Assembly (NCBI GenBank): GCA_030549815.1
Contig: JAUQQQ010000001.1
Span: forward strand, 18,524-82,523
Direction of reading: 5' to 3'
Length of the DNA stretch: 64,000 nucleotides
DNA from: a bacterium
GTDB taxonomy: Bacteria > DRYD01
Below, piece by piece: positions 52,356-61,100 of this stretch. A program made the position numbers and the translations under genes. Below the pieces are notes generated by a model. The model did no database searches. It had not been told where the DNA came from and worked only from the letters and a program-made list of their open reading frames with translations. The stretch's first letter is position 1. The number at the start of each line of letters is the position of its first letter.

Positions 52356-53716
52356 TATGATATCAAGAATTTAACTATTTTATCTTCATAGTCCTCATTG
52401 ACTTTTATAAATATATTGCTACCTTCTTTTCTCAGTTTTATACTGTTATATTCAAACCCCGCATGAGCAAAAAAATTCCTATCACGAATTTCACCACTAT
52501 TCAATTTATTTAATCCATTTTTTTTCCTATATTTGTTTTCTATTTCAATGTATGTTTCATAATCATTAGTAATAAAATCTATCTTTCCTTTGTCTTCTTT
52601 CCTTATATTATCTAATTCAACATCAGTTCTATTTTTTTCAATTTGAAATTCTCTAAATAGATGATCATTTACTTTCTCAACGTCAGAAATTTTTATTTCA
52701 CTATCGTTTTTAATTCCCATTTTGTCAAGAATTAAACTCAAAATAAAAGCTTTTGATAGGTTCTCAACATGATTGTTAAGAGATAATTCCCTTGTTAAAA
52801 CTATTTTATTATCGCTTTTTGATAGTGAAATAAAATTGAAAAACTCTTCAAAAATTTTTCGGGTTAATTCCATAATACTTTCTGCTTTTGGTAAATAATG
52901 GATAACATGCAAAGGAAGTTTATGGTAAAATGACGCTAAGAATAAAAGTGTTTTTTTGTAAAGTTCTTTTTCACTATTCTCAAATCTATATTTTTTTATC
53001 CCTATAGTTCTCTTCCTTTCATTATCCAAATCTTTAAAAACAATCAAAGATCTTGATAAATCCTTATCATTTACAAAATAAACTCTTGGAATAATAAATG
53101 TTTCCTCAATTATGTTAATATTCAAACAATCAGGGTTTACCCTACCAATGAATGGATCTGAATTAACAACATTAATTTTTATATTCTTGAAAAAAAAGCC
53201 AAAAACATTAAGTATTAACCTTACAATCGTATACATATTTACTGGCATATAATTAATACCATGGGTAATATCTATTATCACTTTAATTTCATGGTCATTT
53301 TTTAAATCATTATCATTTAGTAGCATTTGAGCAAAAAGTTTGGATAATTCATAAAATATATGGTAATAGAAATCAGTACCTTTACCTTGTATTTTCAATT
53401 CCCCATAATCACCTGTTGCAAAAGAAACTATAACCTGCATTTTATTCATTATTTTTTCGAAGTTTAATTCATTTATTATATAATCCCTTATTTTTTCTTC
53501 TACTAAACTCAATAACTGGGAATAATTTTGAACAGAAAGGACTTTATTATTCTCAGCAGCCAAAGAATAAGTAGAAAGAATTATTATTTTATCAAAATTT
53601 TCAGATTCCTCAAGTAAAGGTAAGGCGATTTTGGATTTAAATGTTTTTCCATTGTATTTATATTGAATTTCCTTCCAGCCTGCGGAATTTCCCCAAGTCA
53701 TTACATATATTTTCAT
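52355..53716 (-). CDS. csx1: CRISPR-associated CARF-HEPN ribonuclease, Csx1 family
   Basis: 453 aa from ATG 53716 with GGGAGGTGATG upstream; the track's GTG is three codons earlier. N-terminal CARF domain: MKIYVMTWGNSAGWKEIQY, and the DxTHG signature in IIDITHGINYMPVNMY. The C-terminal helical HEPN domain has the catalytic R-x4-H in GEIRDRNFFAHAGFEY. Csx1 proteins are activated by cyclic tetra-adenylate made by Cas10 and then cut RNA unspecifically. No cas10 or other cas genes lie in the window; an orphan CRISPR repeat and a CARF fragment flank it. Sensor and nuclease motifs look intact. Confidence 0.85.
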   Translation of the reverse strand: MKIYVMTWGNSAGWKEIQYKYNGKTFKSKIALPLLEESENFDKIIILSTYSLAAENNKVLSVQNYSQLLSLVEEKIRDYIINELNFEKIMNKMQVIVSFATGDYGELKIQGKGTDFYYHIFYELSKLFAQMLLNDNDLKNDHEIKVIIDITHGINYMPVNMYTIVRLILNVFGFFFKNIKINVVNSDPFIGRVNPDCLNINIIEETFIIPRVYFVNDKDLSRSLIVFKDLDNERKRTIGIKKYRFENSEKELYKKTLLFLASFYHKLPLHVIHYLPKAESIMELTRKIFEEFFNFISLSKSDNKIVLTRELSLNNHVENLSKAFILSLILDKMGIKNDSEIKISDVEKVNDHLFREFQIEKNRTDVELDNIRKEDKGKIDFITNDYETYIEIENKYRKKNGLNKLNSGEIRDRNFFAHAGFEYNSIKLRKEGSNIFIKVNEDYEDKIVKFLIS

Positions 53717-53754
53717 GTTCATCACCTCCCTTTTTATTCAACATAGATAACATC

Positions 53755-53946
53755 CTATATTTTTATGCTTTTATCATTATTGAAAATACAGCAAAAATAC
53801 CTATCTTTAGCAAGTATGCAGAAAGCACAAGTAGCAAATTTAATTTTCTGACCACTGGTTATATCTATTAAAATCTTGTCATCTATTATTCCTTCTTCTT
53901 TTAATTTTTTATATACATTCTCAATTACTTCTATATTTTGGTCCAT
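53755..53946 (-). CDS. short CARF-like ORF or fragment
   Basis: 63 aa: a helix (NIEVIENVYKKLKEEG), then KILIDITSGQKIKFATCAFC and a strand (RYFCCIFNND). The DITSGxK...A pattern is that of the CARF or Card-type domain (DxTGGTKxMSA) of CRISPR accessory proteins, so this may be a truncated second CARF protein. ATG 53946 lacks a ribosome site. It precedes csx1 by 38 bp on the same strand. A standalone domain or a fragment cannot be told apart here. Confidence 0.5.
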   Translation of the reverse strand: MDQNIEVIENVYKKLKEEGIIDDKILIDITSGQKIKFATCAFCILAKDRYFCCIFNNDKSIKI

Positions 53947-53982
53947 ATCTTAAAAATTAACAATTTTTCATAATAATATAAA

Positions 53983-54016
53983 TTTTAGATTATCTTTAAT
54001 AATTTTTTAGATTATC
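53983..54016. repeat. two 12-bp direct repeats TTTTAGATTATC, 22 bp apart
   Basis: TTTTAGATTATC at 53983-53994 and 54005-54016; the 22-bp period is two helical turns. They lie 37-70 bp upstream of the CARF ORF on its strand, the position of an operator or promoter element. Confidence 0.45.
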
Positions 54017-54067
54017 CTCACTTATATTTCCCACAATAACCAATCCCCATAACAATTTGTGAACTTA

Positions 54068-54087
54068 CCTCTCAATAAATTGAGAGG
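54068..54087. repeat. IS605 right-end hairpin
   Basis: CCTCTCAAT-aa-ATTGAGAGG, a 9-bp palindrome overlapping the tnpB stop codon. In this family the right-end hairpin is recognised by TnpA and also forms the 3' part of the TnpB guide RNA (omega/reRNA) scaffold. Confidence 0.7.
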
Positions 54088-55193
54088 CTTCCTGCTTCAT
54101 TGGTAGATGACTCGTAGACTGGTATCTCTACCATTCCGCCGTCAGAGCTATCTCCACAGGCTTGAGTTCGGACAGTTCCTGTCCTACCACTCTTAAGGTG
54201 AGTGACCCCATATTTTAATAAGTTTATACTTGCATTTATATCTCTGTCATGCTCCGATTTACATTCAGGACATATCCATTCTCTATCACTGAGTGTTAAA
54301 AAATCGTTTTTATATCCACATACATTACAAAGTTTAGATGATGGATAAAACCTATTTACAAATACTGTTTTCCTATCATACCATTGAGCTTTATAGGTTA
54401 GATATCTTACAAACTTACTCCAACCTACATCTGATATTGATTTTGAAAGATGTTTATTTTTGAGAAGACCCTTCACATGCAAATCCTCAAGAATAATGGC
54501 TTGGTTTTCGCTCACTACTCTCTTGGATAGCTTGTGAAGAAAATCTTCTCTCTGATTTGCTACTTTCTCATGATATTTTGCTACTTTTAATCTCTGCTTT
54601 TCAAAATTCTTAGAACCTTTCTGTTTCCTACTTAACTTCCTTTGCTCTCTTACTAATCTTTTCTCTGCTTTCTGTAAGTGTTTTGGATTATTTATTTTCT
54701 CTATATTTCCATCTTCATCTACCATAACAGCAAAATCTTTTACTCCAAAATCTATTGCACATATCTTATCTATAGGTTTCTTAAGTTTAGGCAGGTATAA
54801 AAGTCCCCATTTTTTATCAATTCTCTCTATCTTAAAACCTTGTGGAAGATAAAAGCTACCACCATTCTTTTTCTTTTTAAAAACAGGAAAGTCTGATTTC
54901 TTTTTAAAGAAATTTTTAAAAGCTCTGTCAAGGTTAAAAACCGCTTCCTGTAATGATTGTGAATACACTTCAGCAAGAAATGGATATTCCTTTTTTAAAG
55001 TAGGCAATTGCTTTTTATAGTCATGTACATTCCACTTAATTCCAGATTCTTTGTAACATTCTTTTGCTTTAGCAAGCATATAGTTATAAACAAATCTCAC
55101 ACACCCAACAGCTTTTTTTAGAAATAGTTTTTGTTCATTTGTTGGATACAACCTGAATTTATAAGAGTAATTTGCTTGCCTTTTGTTTCTCAT
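54072..55193 (-). CDS. tnpB: TnpB, RNA-guided nuclease of IS605
   Basis: 373 aa. N-terminal wedge/REC-like part (ANYSYKFRLYPTNEQKLFLK, CVRFVYNYMLAKAKECY). The RuvC catalytic residues are all seen: Asp in CAIDFGVKDFAV, Glu in IILEDLHVKG, Asp in EHDRDINASINLLKYG. Zinc ribbon CNVCGYKNDF ... CPECKSEHDRD. TnpB is the ancestor of Cas12 and cuts DNA at the donor site next to its TAM, guided by RNA from the right end. The C-terminus ends inside the right-end hairpin. Its ATG overlaps the stop of the tnpA remnant. It seems functional. Confidence 0.93.
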   Translation of the reverse strand: MRNKRQANYSYKFRLYPTNEQKLFLKKAVGCVRFVYNYMLAKAKECYKESGIKWNVHDYKKQLPTLKKEYPFLAEVYSQSLQEAVFNLDRAFKNFFKKKSDFPVFKKKKNGGSFYLPQGFKIERIDKKWGLLYLPKLKKPIDKICAIDFGVKDFAVMVDEDGNIEKINNPKHLQKAEKRLVREQRKLSRKQKGSKNFEKQRLKVAKYHEKVANQREDFLHKLSKRVVSENQAIILEDLHVKGLLKNKHLSKSISDVGWSKFVRYLTYKAQWYDRKTVFVNRFYPSSKLCNVCGYKNDFLTLSDREWICPECKSEHDRDINASINLLKYGVTHLKSGRTGTVRTQACGDSSDGGMVEIPVYESSTNEAGSLSIY

Positions 55194-55515
55194 AAACCTT
55201 TCCTTTGATTCTCTATATATTTTTTTATAGCATCTTCAGAAATAGAACTTATAGTTTCTATATAATATTTATGTATTTCACAATTAGGCTTGGCGACACC
55301 TTTGGATAAGCAGATGCAAAGATATGAACATGATCTTGCTCTCCAACTTCTATCTGAGCCACCTCAAAACCTTTATCTTTGGCTATCTCTTGCACAAGCT
55401 CTTTAAGTCGTTTCTCTATATCCTCAGTTAACACAGGTTTCCTATATTTCGTCGAAAACACTATGTGATAATTACAGTTATATACACATGTCCTTGCATG
55501 TTTAAGTTTCTTCAT
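55190..55515 (-). pseudogene. tnpA: tnpA (Y1/HUH transposase) with internal deletion
   Basis: ATG 55515 begins MKKLKHARTCVYNCNYHIVF and keeps the HUH motif DHVHIFASAYPKVSPS, but the frame stops after VKYINII (85 aa). In another frame the sequence at once continues with IETISSISEDAIKKYIENQR and a stop that overlaps the tnpB ATG; this is the normal TnpA C-terminus. About 45 residues between, including the helix with the catalytic Tyr (family YYVSTVG), are gone. The transposase is therefore inactive; mobility would need TnpA in trans. Confidence 0.85.
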
Positions 55516-55593
55516 AATACATATAGTATATTACTTTTCTAAAAATGTCAAGTATTTTTTCTGCATTTAGGCAATACATATGGTTGCTTTCAT

Positions 55594-55613
55594 CTCTCCT
55601 TTAAAAAGGAGAG
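55594..55613. repeat. IS605 left-end hairpin
   Basis: CTCTCCTTT-aa-AAAGGAGAG, a 9-bp palindrome 80 bp before tnpA on the left-end side, in the place of the TnpA-binding hairpin. Confidence 0.65.
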
Positions 55614-55619
55614 GATTCC

Positions 55620-56125
55620 CGCAACTTTATCCTAAAAATTTCTTGTAAATCATACTCTCTTCATAAGCATTCTCTTAACAATTATCTAATTCCTCCAAAA
55701 TCTTATTAAAATTTTCTTTATTTATTACATAAGAAAAATAATCAATCCTTCAAATTTAAATAAATCTGAACTTAGAAATGTGTTCCCAATAAAGTTAGAT
55801 TATATCCTCTATAGAGTCTCCAATTAAAATCCTGAGATTTTTCAATAGTTTTTCTGATATCCCTTGATAATCCTTTCTTTGATCCTTACTCACTTTTTAA
55901 AAAAGGTATTGATTCTAATTAACAAAATATTTTAATGGAAAAGATAGGTTTTTATTTTGGGATTTTGTAATTCCTCTTCTCACTGATATTTATTTCAGAA
56001 AACAAACTTACAAGATTACACGATCCTTCTGAGTTTTGTTTTTTATAATCTACCTTTTCAGCAAAAGCTAATCCAGCAATCAGTATGATTAATATTAGTA
56101 GATTGGGTAGATTTTTAGTATGCTA
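55620..56125 (-). pseudogene. secreted-protein gene remnant with clear signal peptide
   Basis: Minus strand from about 56122: TKNLPNLLILIILIAGLAFA is a textbook Sec signal, followed by EKVDYKKQNSEGSCNLVSLF and SEINISEKRNYKIPK, then TAA at 55952. There is no ATG (an in-frame TAG stands at 56123). In another frame protein-like sequence continues: NLSFPLKYFVN, KVSKDQRKDYQGISEKLLKN and LRILIGDSIEDII, with stops between, and then INKENFNKILEELDNC up to the IS left end. Several frame changes and stops mark it as a decayed gene, possibly cut by the IS605 element. Family unknown. Confidence 0.6.
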
Positions 56126-56706
56126 ATACAAAGAAGTATCCAATATCCATAAGTTAGATAAGTTAGAAATGAATTGAGCATTTCATATTTTTTTGTAAAA
56201 GAGTAGATACAACAAGTATTACTAACGCAACTTAAGAAAAAATTAGGGTTTCTTAAAGAAATCAATAGTATAGCATTATACAATACCAAATTTCAATTTG
56301 AAAAAACAATAAAAACAATGCCTCCACTCAACAGTAAATTTTTTCATTTACATTATGTTATCCATACCACTTTTTACTGTTAATAATGCTCTTAATAAAA
56401 ACATCACTTTTTGGGATTTTTGTTTTTTGATTTCTCTAAGAGCAGGAAAAATTTCCTTCAAAAAATAACCTATCAAATTTTATCCAATAATACCATTAGA
56501 AAAATGCTATTAAACATAATGAAATGTTCAGCACATCTTGTCACTTACCAAGCAGAGATATGCTTAAAGATATCCAAGAAATCGAAAAAATTTGTTTTTT
56601 TACAAATTTTAAAAAAAATTAACAATATTAACAATTTTAGGCTTTAATTTTTTTATTTTTTTTACATATATAAAATGGGTAAAAAAAGAAAAGGAGGAAT
56701 AAGTAT
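56126..56706. other. about 580-bp spacer, no intact gene recognised
   Basis: Very AT-rich. The track ORFs 56095..56289 (-) and 56411..56647 (+) have no ribosome site and no recognisable domain, though a decayed ORF cannot be excluded. The right end (56590-56680) contains TTTTTTTACAAA and TTTTTTTTACATATATAAAAT, probably the promoter of the lytic transglycosylase gene. Confidence 0.4.
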
Positions 56707-57699
56707 ATGTTTGGTATAGGCCAAATATACAACAGCTTCCAATTAAGTCACCTTACTTTGAGTGGTATAAACGTTCCCAATATTTCAATCAGTAGTATTT
56801 CTATAAATGATGTTTTCTCATCAAATAATTTCAGTCCAAATATGTTAAACCAAGTAAATGGTTTTATGATAGGTTCCTTATTAGGTAGTATGTTAGGTGG
56901 TTTAATAGGTAGTCAATTGTCAAGTCCATTTTCCTTAGGAGCCCCTGGCAATATGTTTGCATCCCCATTCGGTAACCCCAATAATCAGCTAATAATGATG
57001 TTATTACAATTACTTTTATCAATATTGATGCAGGGTGGAATAGCAAATCAAACACCATTTGGTGGTATACCTTCAATGCCATTTGGTGGTATGCCTTCAA
57101 TGCCATTTGGTGGTATGCCTTCAATGCCATTTGGTGGTATGCCTTCAATGCCATTCGGTGGTATGCCTTCAATGCCATTCGGTGGTATGCCCTCAATGCC
57201 ATTTGGTGGTATGCCTTCTCCAGGTAACTTCGGAGCAATTCCTCCAAATTTTGGAGGAATACAAAATCCCGGGTTTAGCAATTTCGTCCCCCGCGATAGA
57301 ATAGATCAAATAATACTTCAAGCAGCAAGAAAATATAATCTTGATCCTGCATTAATAAAAGCTGTTATAAAGCAAGAAAGTGGATTTAATCCCAATGCAA
57401 GGTCTCATGCAGGTGCAATGGGATTAATGCAATTGATGCCAGGTACTGCAAGGTCATTAGGAGTTGATAATCCATTCGATCCTGTTCAAAACATAATGGG
57501 TGGTGCAAAGTACTTGAGACAAATGTTGGATATGTTTGGTGGAAGATTAGAGTTAGCTTTAGCAGCATACAATGCAGGCCCAGGAAATGTAAAAAAATAC
57601 GGAGGAATACCACCATTCTCTGAAACCCAAAATTACGTAAGAAAAGTTATGGCATATTACCAACAATACAAAGCTGAAATGAGAACTATGGTAGCTTAA
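56707..57699 (+). CDS. lytic transglycosylase (SLT) with glycine-zipper N-terminal module
   Basis: 330 aa. The C-terminal 130 residues are a soluble lytic transglycosylase domain that cuts glycan strands of peptidoglycan: [20 protein letters not shown], catalytic Glu in [32 protein letters not shown] and [19 protein letters not shown]. The N-terminal 190 residues match the plan of the NlpC protein at 4.2 kb: MFGI start, Asn/Ser/Ile-rich 45 residues, glycine zipper ([20 protein letters not shown]), hydrophobic helix ([17 protein letters not shown]), then a PFG-rich linker, here six GGMPSMPF repeats. No Sec signal peptide. AAAGGAGG upstream of ATG 56707. It stands alone. Confidence 0.88.
   Translation: MFGIGQIYNSFQLSHLTLSGINVPNISISSISINDVFSSNNFSPNMLNQVNGFMIGSLLGSMLGGLIGSQLSSPFSLGAPGNMFASPFGNPNNQLIMMLLQLLLSILMQGGIANQTPFGGIPSMPFGGMPSMPFGGMPSMPFGGMPSMPFGGMPSMPFGGMPSMPFGGMPSPGNFGAIPPNFGGIQNPGFSNFVPRDRIDQIILQAARKYNLDPALIKAVIKQESGFNPNARSHAGAMGLMQLMPGTARSLGVDNPFDPVQNIMGGAKYLRQMLDMFGGRLELALAAYNAGPGNVKKYGGIPPFSETQNYVRKVMAYYQQYKAEMRTMVA
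57061..57204 (+). repeat. six tandem 24-bp repeats inside the SLT gene
   Basis: Unit GGTGGTATGCCTTCAATGCC+ATTT repeated six times (57061-57204) with few silent changes, then a partial seventh. Encodes GG(M/I)PSMPF. Near-identical units suggest that copy number can vary by slippage, changing linker length. Confidence 0.9.
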
Positions 57700-57777
57700 C
57701 AATTACCATCGATTGATTGAGGGTCGCGGTAGGAAAATCCTATTTTAACAAATTAAATGTATAAATAAATATAAAAA

Positions 57778-58101
57778 TCAGTTTTTTCGGTATTTATTTA
57801 TTAAAAATGATAATATAATAAAACAAGCAGATAGTTGGATCAAATTAACAGATGAAGGTAATGGTTTGGCATATGGCTGAAGATTAAATTCAGTTTCAAA
57901 ATAAGCTAAAGCCTCTTCTTCATCATGATGATGCTCATGTTCTGTATAAACAAGATTAACAGAATTATAAAGTGATGTTTTTGACAAAATATTGTAGATC
58001 TTTTTATAAGAAAAAGAAGAAAAAATTAGAATTAAACAAGCAATACCAATAATTAAAAAAAGAATGTCTTTTACTGTTTTATTTTTTATTTTTATTTTCA
58101 T
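57778..58101 (-). CDS. small two-helix membrane protein with His/Glu cluster
   Basis: No family recognised. 107 aa: N-terminal helix (DILFLIIGIACLILIFSSF), a loop with TEHEHHHDEEEALAYFETEF, and a C-terminal helix (LIQLSACFIILSFLI). The HEHHHDEEE run looks metal-binding (inference). Its ATG overlaps the stop of the large S55 gene by 4 bp, so it is translated with it and may be an accessory of that protein. Confidence 0.55.
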   Translation of the reverse strand: MKIKIKNKTVKDILFLIIGIACLILIFSSFSYKKIYNILSKTSLYNSVNLVYTEHEHHHDEEEALAYFETEFNLQPYAKPLPSSVNLIQLSACFIILSFLINKYRKN

Positions 58102-61100
58102 AATATTGGTGTTATTTTATTAGTATTACCTGCTTCATCTTTTAACACTATATTTATAAAAGAATTTCTATCATCCTTTGCTTTTATATTTTCAGGTAAA
58201 TTAATATAATAAAAATATCTATTACCCTCTATTTTTTTAAGGATCATTGGGATTAGCCTATTATTTATTTCTATAAAAACTTCAACAAAAGATTGATCCT
58301 TCGCTATAACTTCCAACATACCGTTTTTATAAGTATATTTCTCCAAAGTTGGTTTTGTATTGTCAATAAATATTTCAAACTCCTGTTCTTGGACAAAGTA
58401 AGAGTTAAAGTTAGAAGGGGAATCATCAACACTTATCTTTAATCTTACTTTCCCATCATCTCTTATTGAAGATAGTGATAGTGATAAATCAGTATTAAAA
58501 TCAGGATTATTAATATCAGTTTTTTTAGTCTCGACTTGCTCTCTTTCCAATAAAACCCAGTTTTCTAAACTGGAAGAAGTTTTTACACCCTTGTAATACT
58601 CTAAACATACATTCAATGTATCCCCATTAGGATCCCAAAGATTAACTTTCAAAGTGTCCTTACTATTATAAACCTTCTTATTTAAATCAACTATAAAAAA
58701 TGGTTTATAGTTTAGTTTTCTAAATAATCCCAAAACTGAATAAATTGTAGTATTAGGATAAAGGATTATTTTATATTGGAAATACCTGTATTTATATTTA
58801 TCTTCTTGTAATTTTCGAGCATCAAACCAATTAGTCCAGCTTTGGTCAACAATAGGGTTATTGCCCATCCTAACAAACACTTTATAACTCCCATCCCCTC
58901 TTACAAATATACTATACAAATATTTTTGTTGTCCAGAATCAAAAACTTTCGATATATAATAACTTTCATCACTATTTTTGTTTTGGACAAAACTAATAAC
59001 AGTAAATGTATTCGAAATATAAGGTATCCCAAAATAATCACCGTAACTAACAAAAGGAATAAACCAATAAACATTAGGAATAGATATAAGTTTTTCCCAG
59101 TTAAGGTTTGGTGTTCTTTGATAAAATTGATTAATTGATCCAAACAATTTGCTTTTATCTATAGAGAAAACAGAAAGCTTATTCCCCTTATAACTAAGAA
59201 ATATTTTCTCATTATTAGAAGATATATCTTCGACATAGCCGTCACTATCAAAACCGTCATATAAAATAGGTCTACTGTATTCTCCACTATTTTTATAATC
59301 AGGAACTATGTAAATATATGGCTTCGGATATGTACCAATAAGTAAATTCCCATCAACTACATTAATAGCAGTAACATTTTCTTGATAAGTTTGAAAATAC
59401 TTTTTCTCTCTATCATTCAACACCAAAACCATACCCCCATAGCATGCCACTAAAATGTTATCTCCATCAATAGACAAATTGGATACATCAATAAAAGGTA
59501 AAATCTCTTCTCTTAGCTTTTGGCCATCTAAAGAGAAAAAAACGATAGACGAAGGATACCTAACATTAGTAGCAACAATGTAATTTTTGTAAAAATCAAC
59601 ATTCTTAAAAACATAATCAGTATCTATTTTTTTCTCAATTTCAAAATTATTAGGATTAATTATGTAAATAGTCCCGTCAAATGTGCTCGCTATTATTTTA
59701 TTATTAGAAAATCTCACATCAGAAAATATATTCTTAAATCTTTTAGTATACTTTATTTTACCATCTCTTTCAAAAACATACATAGATGTATAATTGTCAA
59801 AATCATAGGAAAAACCCAACATTTTTTTGTTATATGATAATATCTTAAAGAAATTCTTTTTAACTTTTGTTTCACTGAGACTAACCGAGGAAGAATATAT
59901 ATTACCCTGGTAATCAACAAAGACATTATTCTGTATTCCATCTATTAAATCATCATAATTTGATAAGATAACAGTGTTGGTTTCTTTATAATCTTTTTCT
60001 TTATTATCATCTGTTTTGAGATTCTCACTTTGTTTATCATCAGAATTTTTTTCATTTTTTTTATTATATTCTTGGAAAATATCATATATTTCTTTCTCTA
60101 TATTTTCTGTTGAACTTCTTCTTAAAATACTTTTTTCAAAATCAATATTTTCATTATTGTTAATAACATAAGAAAATATCGTCTTTTCCTTTTTTTCTCT
60201 TTCTGCTTTAGATATAGAACCATTAACATCTATTTGAAAAACATCATAACCAATCGGTATAAACTTCGTTTTTTCTCTTATTATTATAGGATAATAAGAA
60301 AGATAAATGAAAGGCATATTAAACTGAAGATAGTACTTATATAATTGAGGACTAGTAAGGGGTATAACCTTTCCCTGATAATTTATAGCACCATATAGTT
60401 TAGTAGATATAACAACAGATAAAGAACGTGGGTCAGGACGAGAAAAGAAATTTATAAATGTTAATAACTGATTAAAATCTTTCGGCTTAGTCCAAGATAT
60501 ACCTAAATCCTCAAATATCCTTGGTAAATCATACTCTCCACCAACCCCAAAATAAAGATTTTCATTAGCTGCTTCTGTAGGAAAAACTATATTCACAACC
60601 TCCTTCTCATTCTTTTTATTTATAGGATCAAAATAATTTATACCAAAACTAATATTATTATCCTCTTTGTTAGAAATTGAAATATTATTTATTATACCTA
60701 TATCTTGTGGTTTTATATCAAGAGAAAAATCGATAAAATTCAACTTATTATCAGATGACGGAATAGAAGAAAGAAAATTAAGATACTCATAAACTACAGG
60801 TAATAATTTTTCTATAGGAGTATTTATGGAAGGAATACTTATATCCTGAACCCTACCATTTACAAACCCTAACTTAATCCTAAATTCATAAGGTAAATCC
60901 GATTCAACATAATTACTAATAGCACTATAAAAAGTAATCAAACTTAACAAATAAACTAACTTATCGTTATCAACAACATAACAAGAATAATTCTTCAATT
61001 CCTTAGATGATAAAGAAATACCAATTTTTAAAGGTATCATTTTACTATCCTGTCCTAACTTTCCTAAAATTCCGTAATTACTGTCAAAAACAATTGATCC

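Larger units (their letters stand above)
54059..55630 (-). mobile_element. IS200/IS605 family element with intact tnpB and damaged tnpA
   Basis: Order on the minus strand: left-end hairpin (55613-55594), tnpA remnant, tnpB, right-end hairpin (54087-54068). GTGAA (minus TTCAC) at 54059-54063 just beyond the right hairpin is a plausible right cleavage end; the left end lies near 55620-55640. Exact borders are inferred, because these elements leave no target duplication. The element abuts a secreted-protein pseudogene on its left-end side. Confidence 0.75.

Noticed and set aside
56411-56647. 78-codon ORF before the SLT gene
   Set aside because: Covers the probable promoter region; no ribosome site or recognisable domain.
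56864-57281. Antisense ORFs with repeats AYHQMALK and GIEGIPPN
   Set aside because: They are frame shadows of the tandem 24-bp repeat in the SLT gene.
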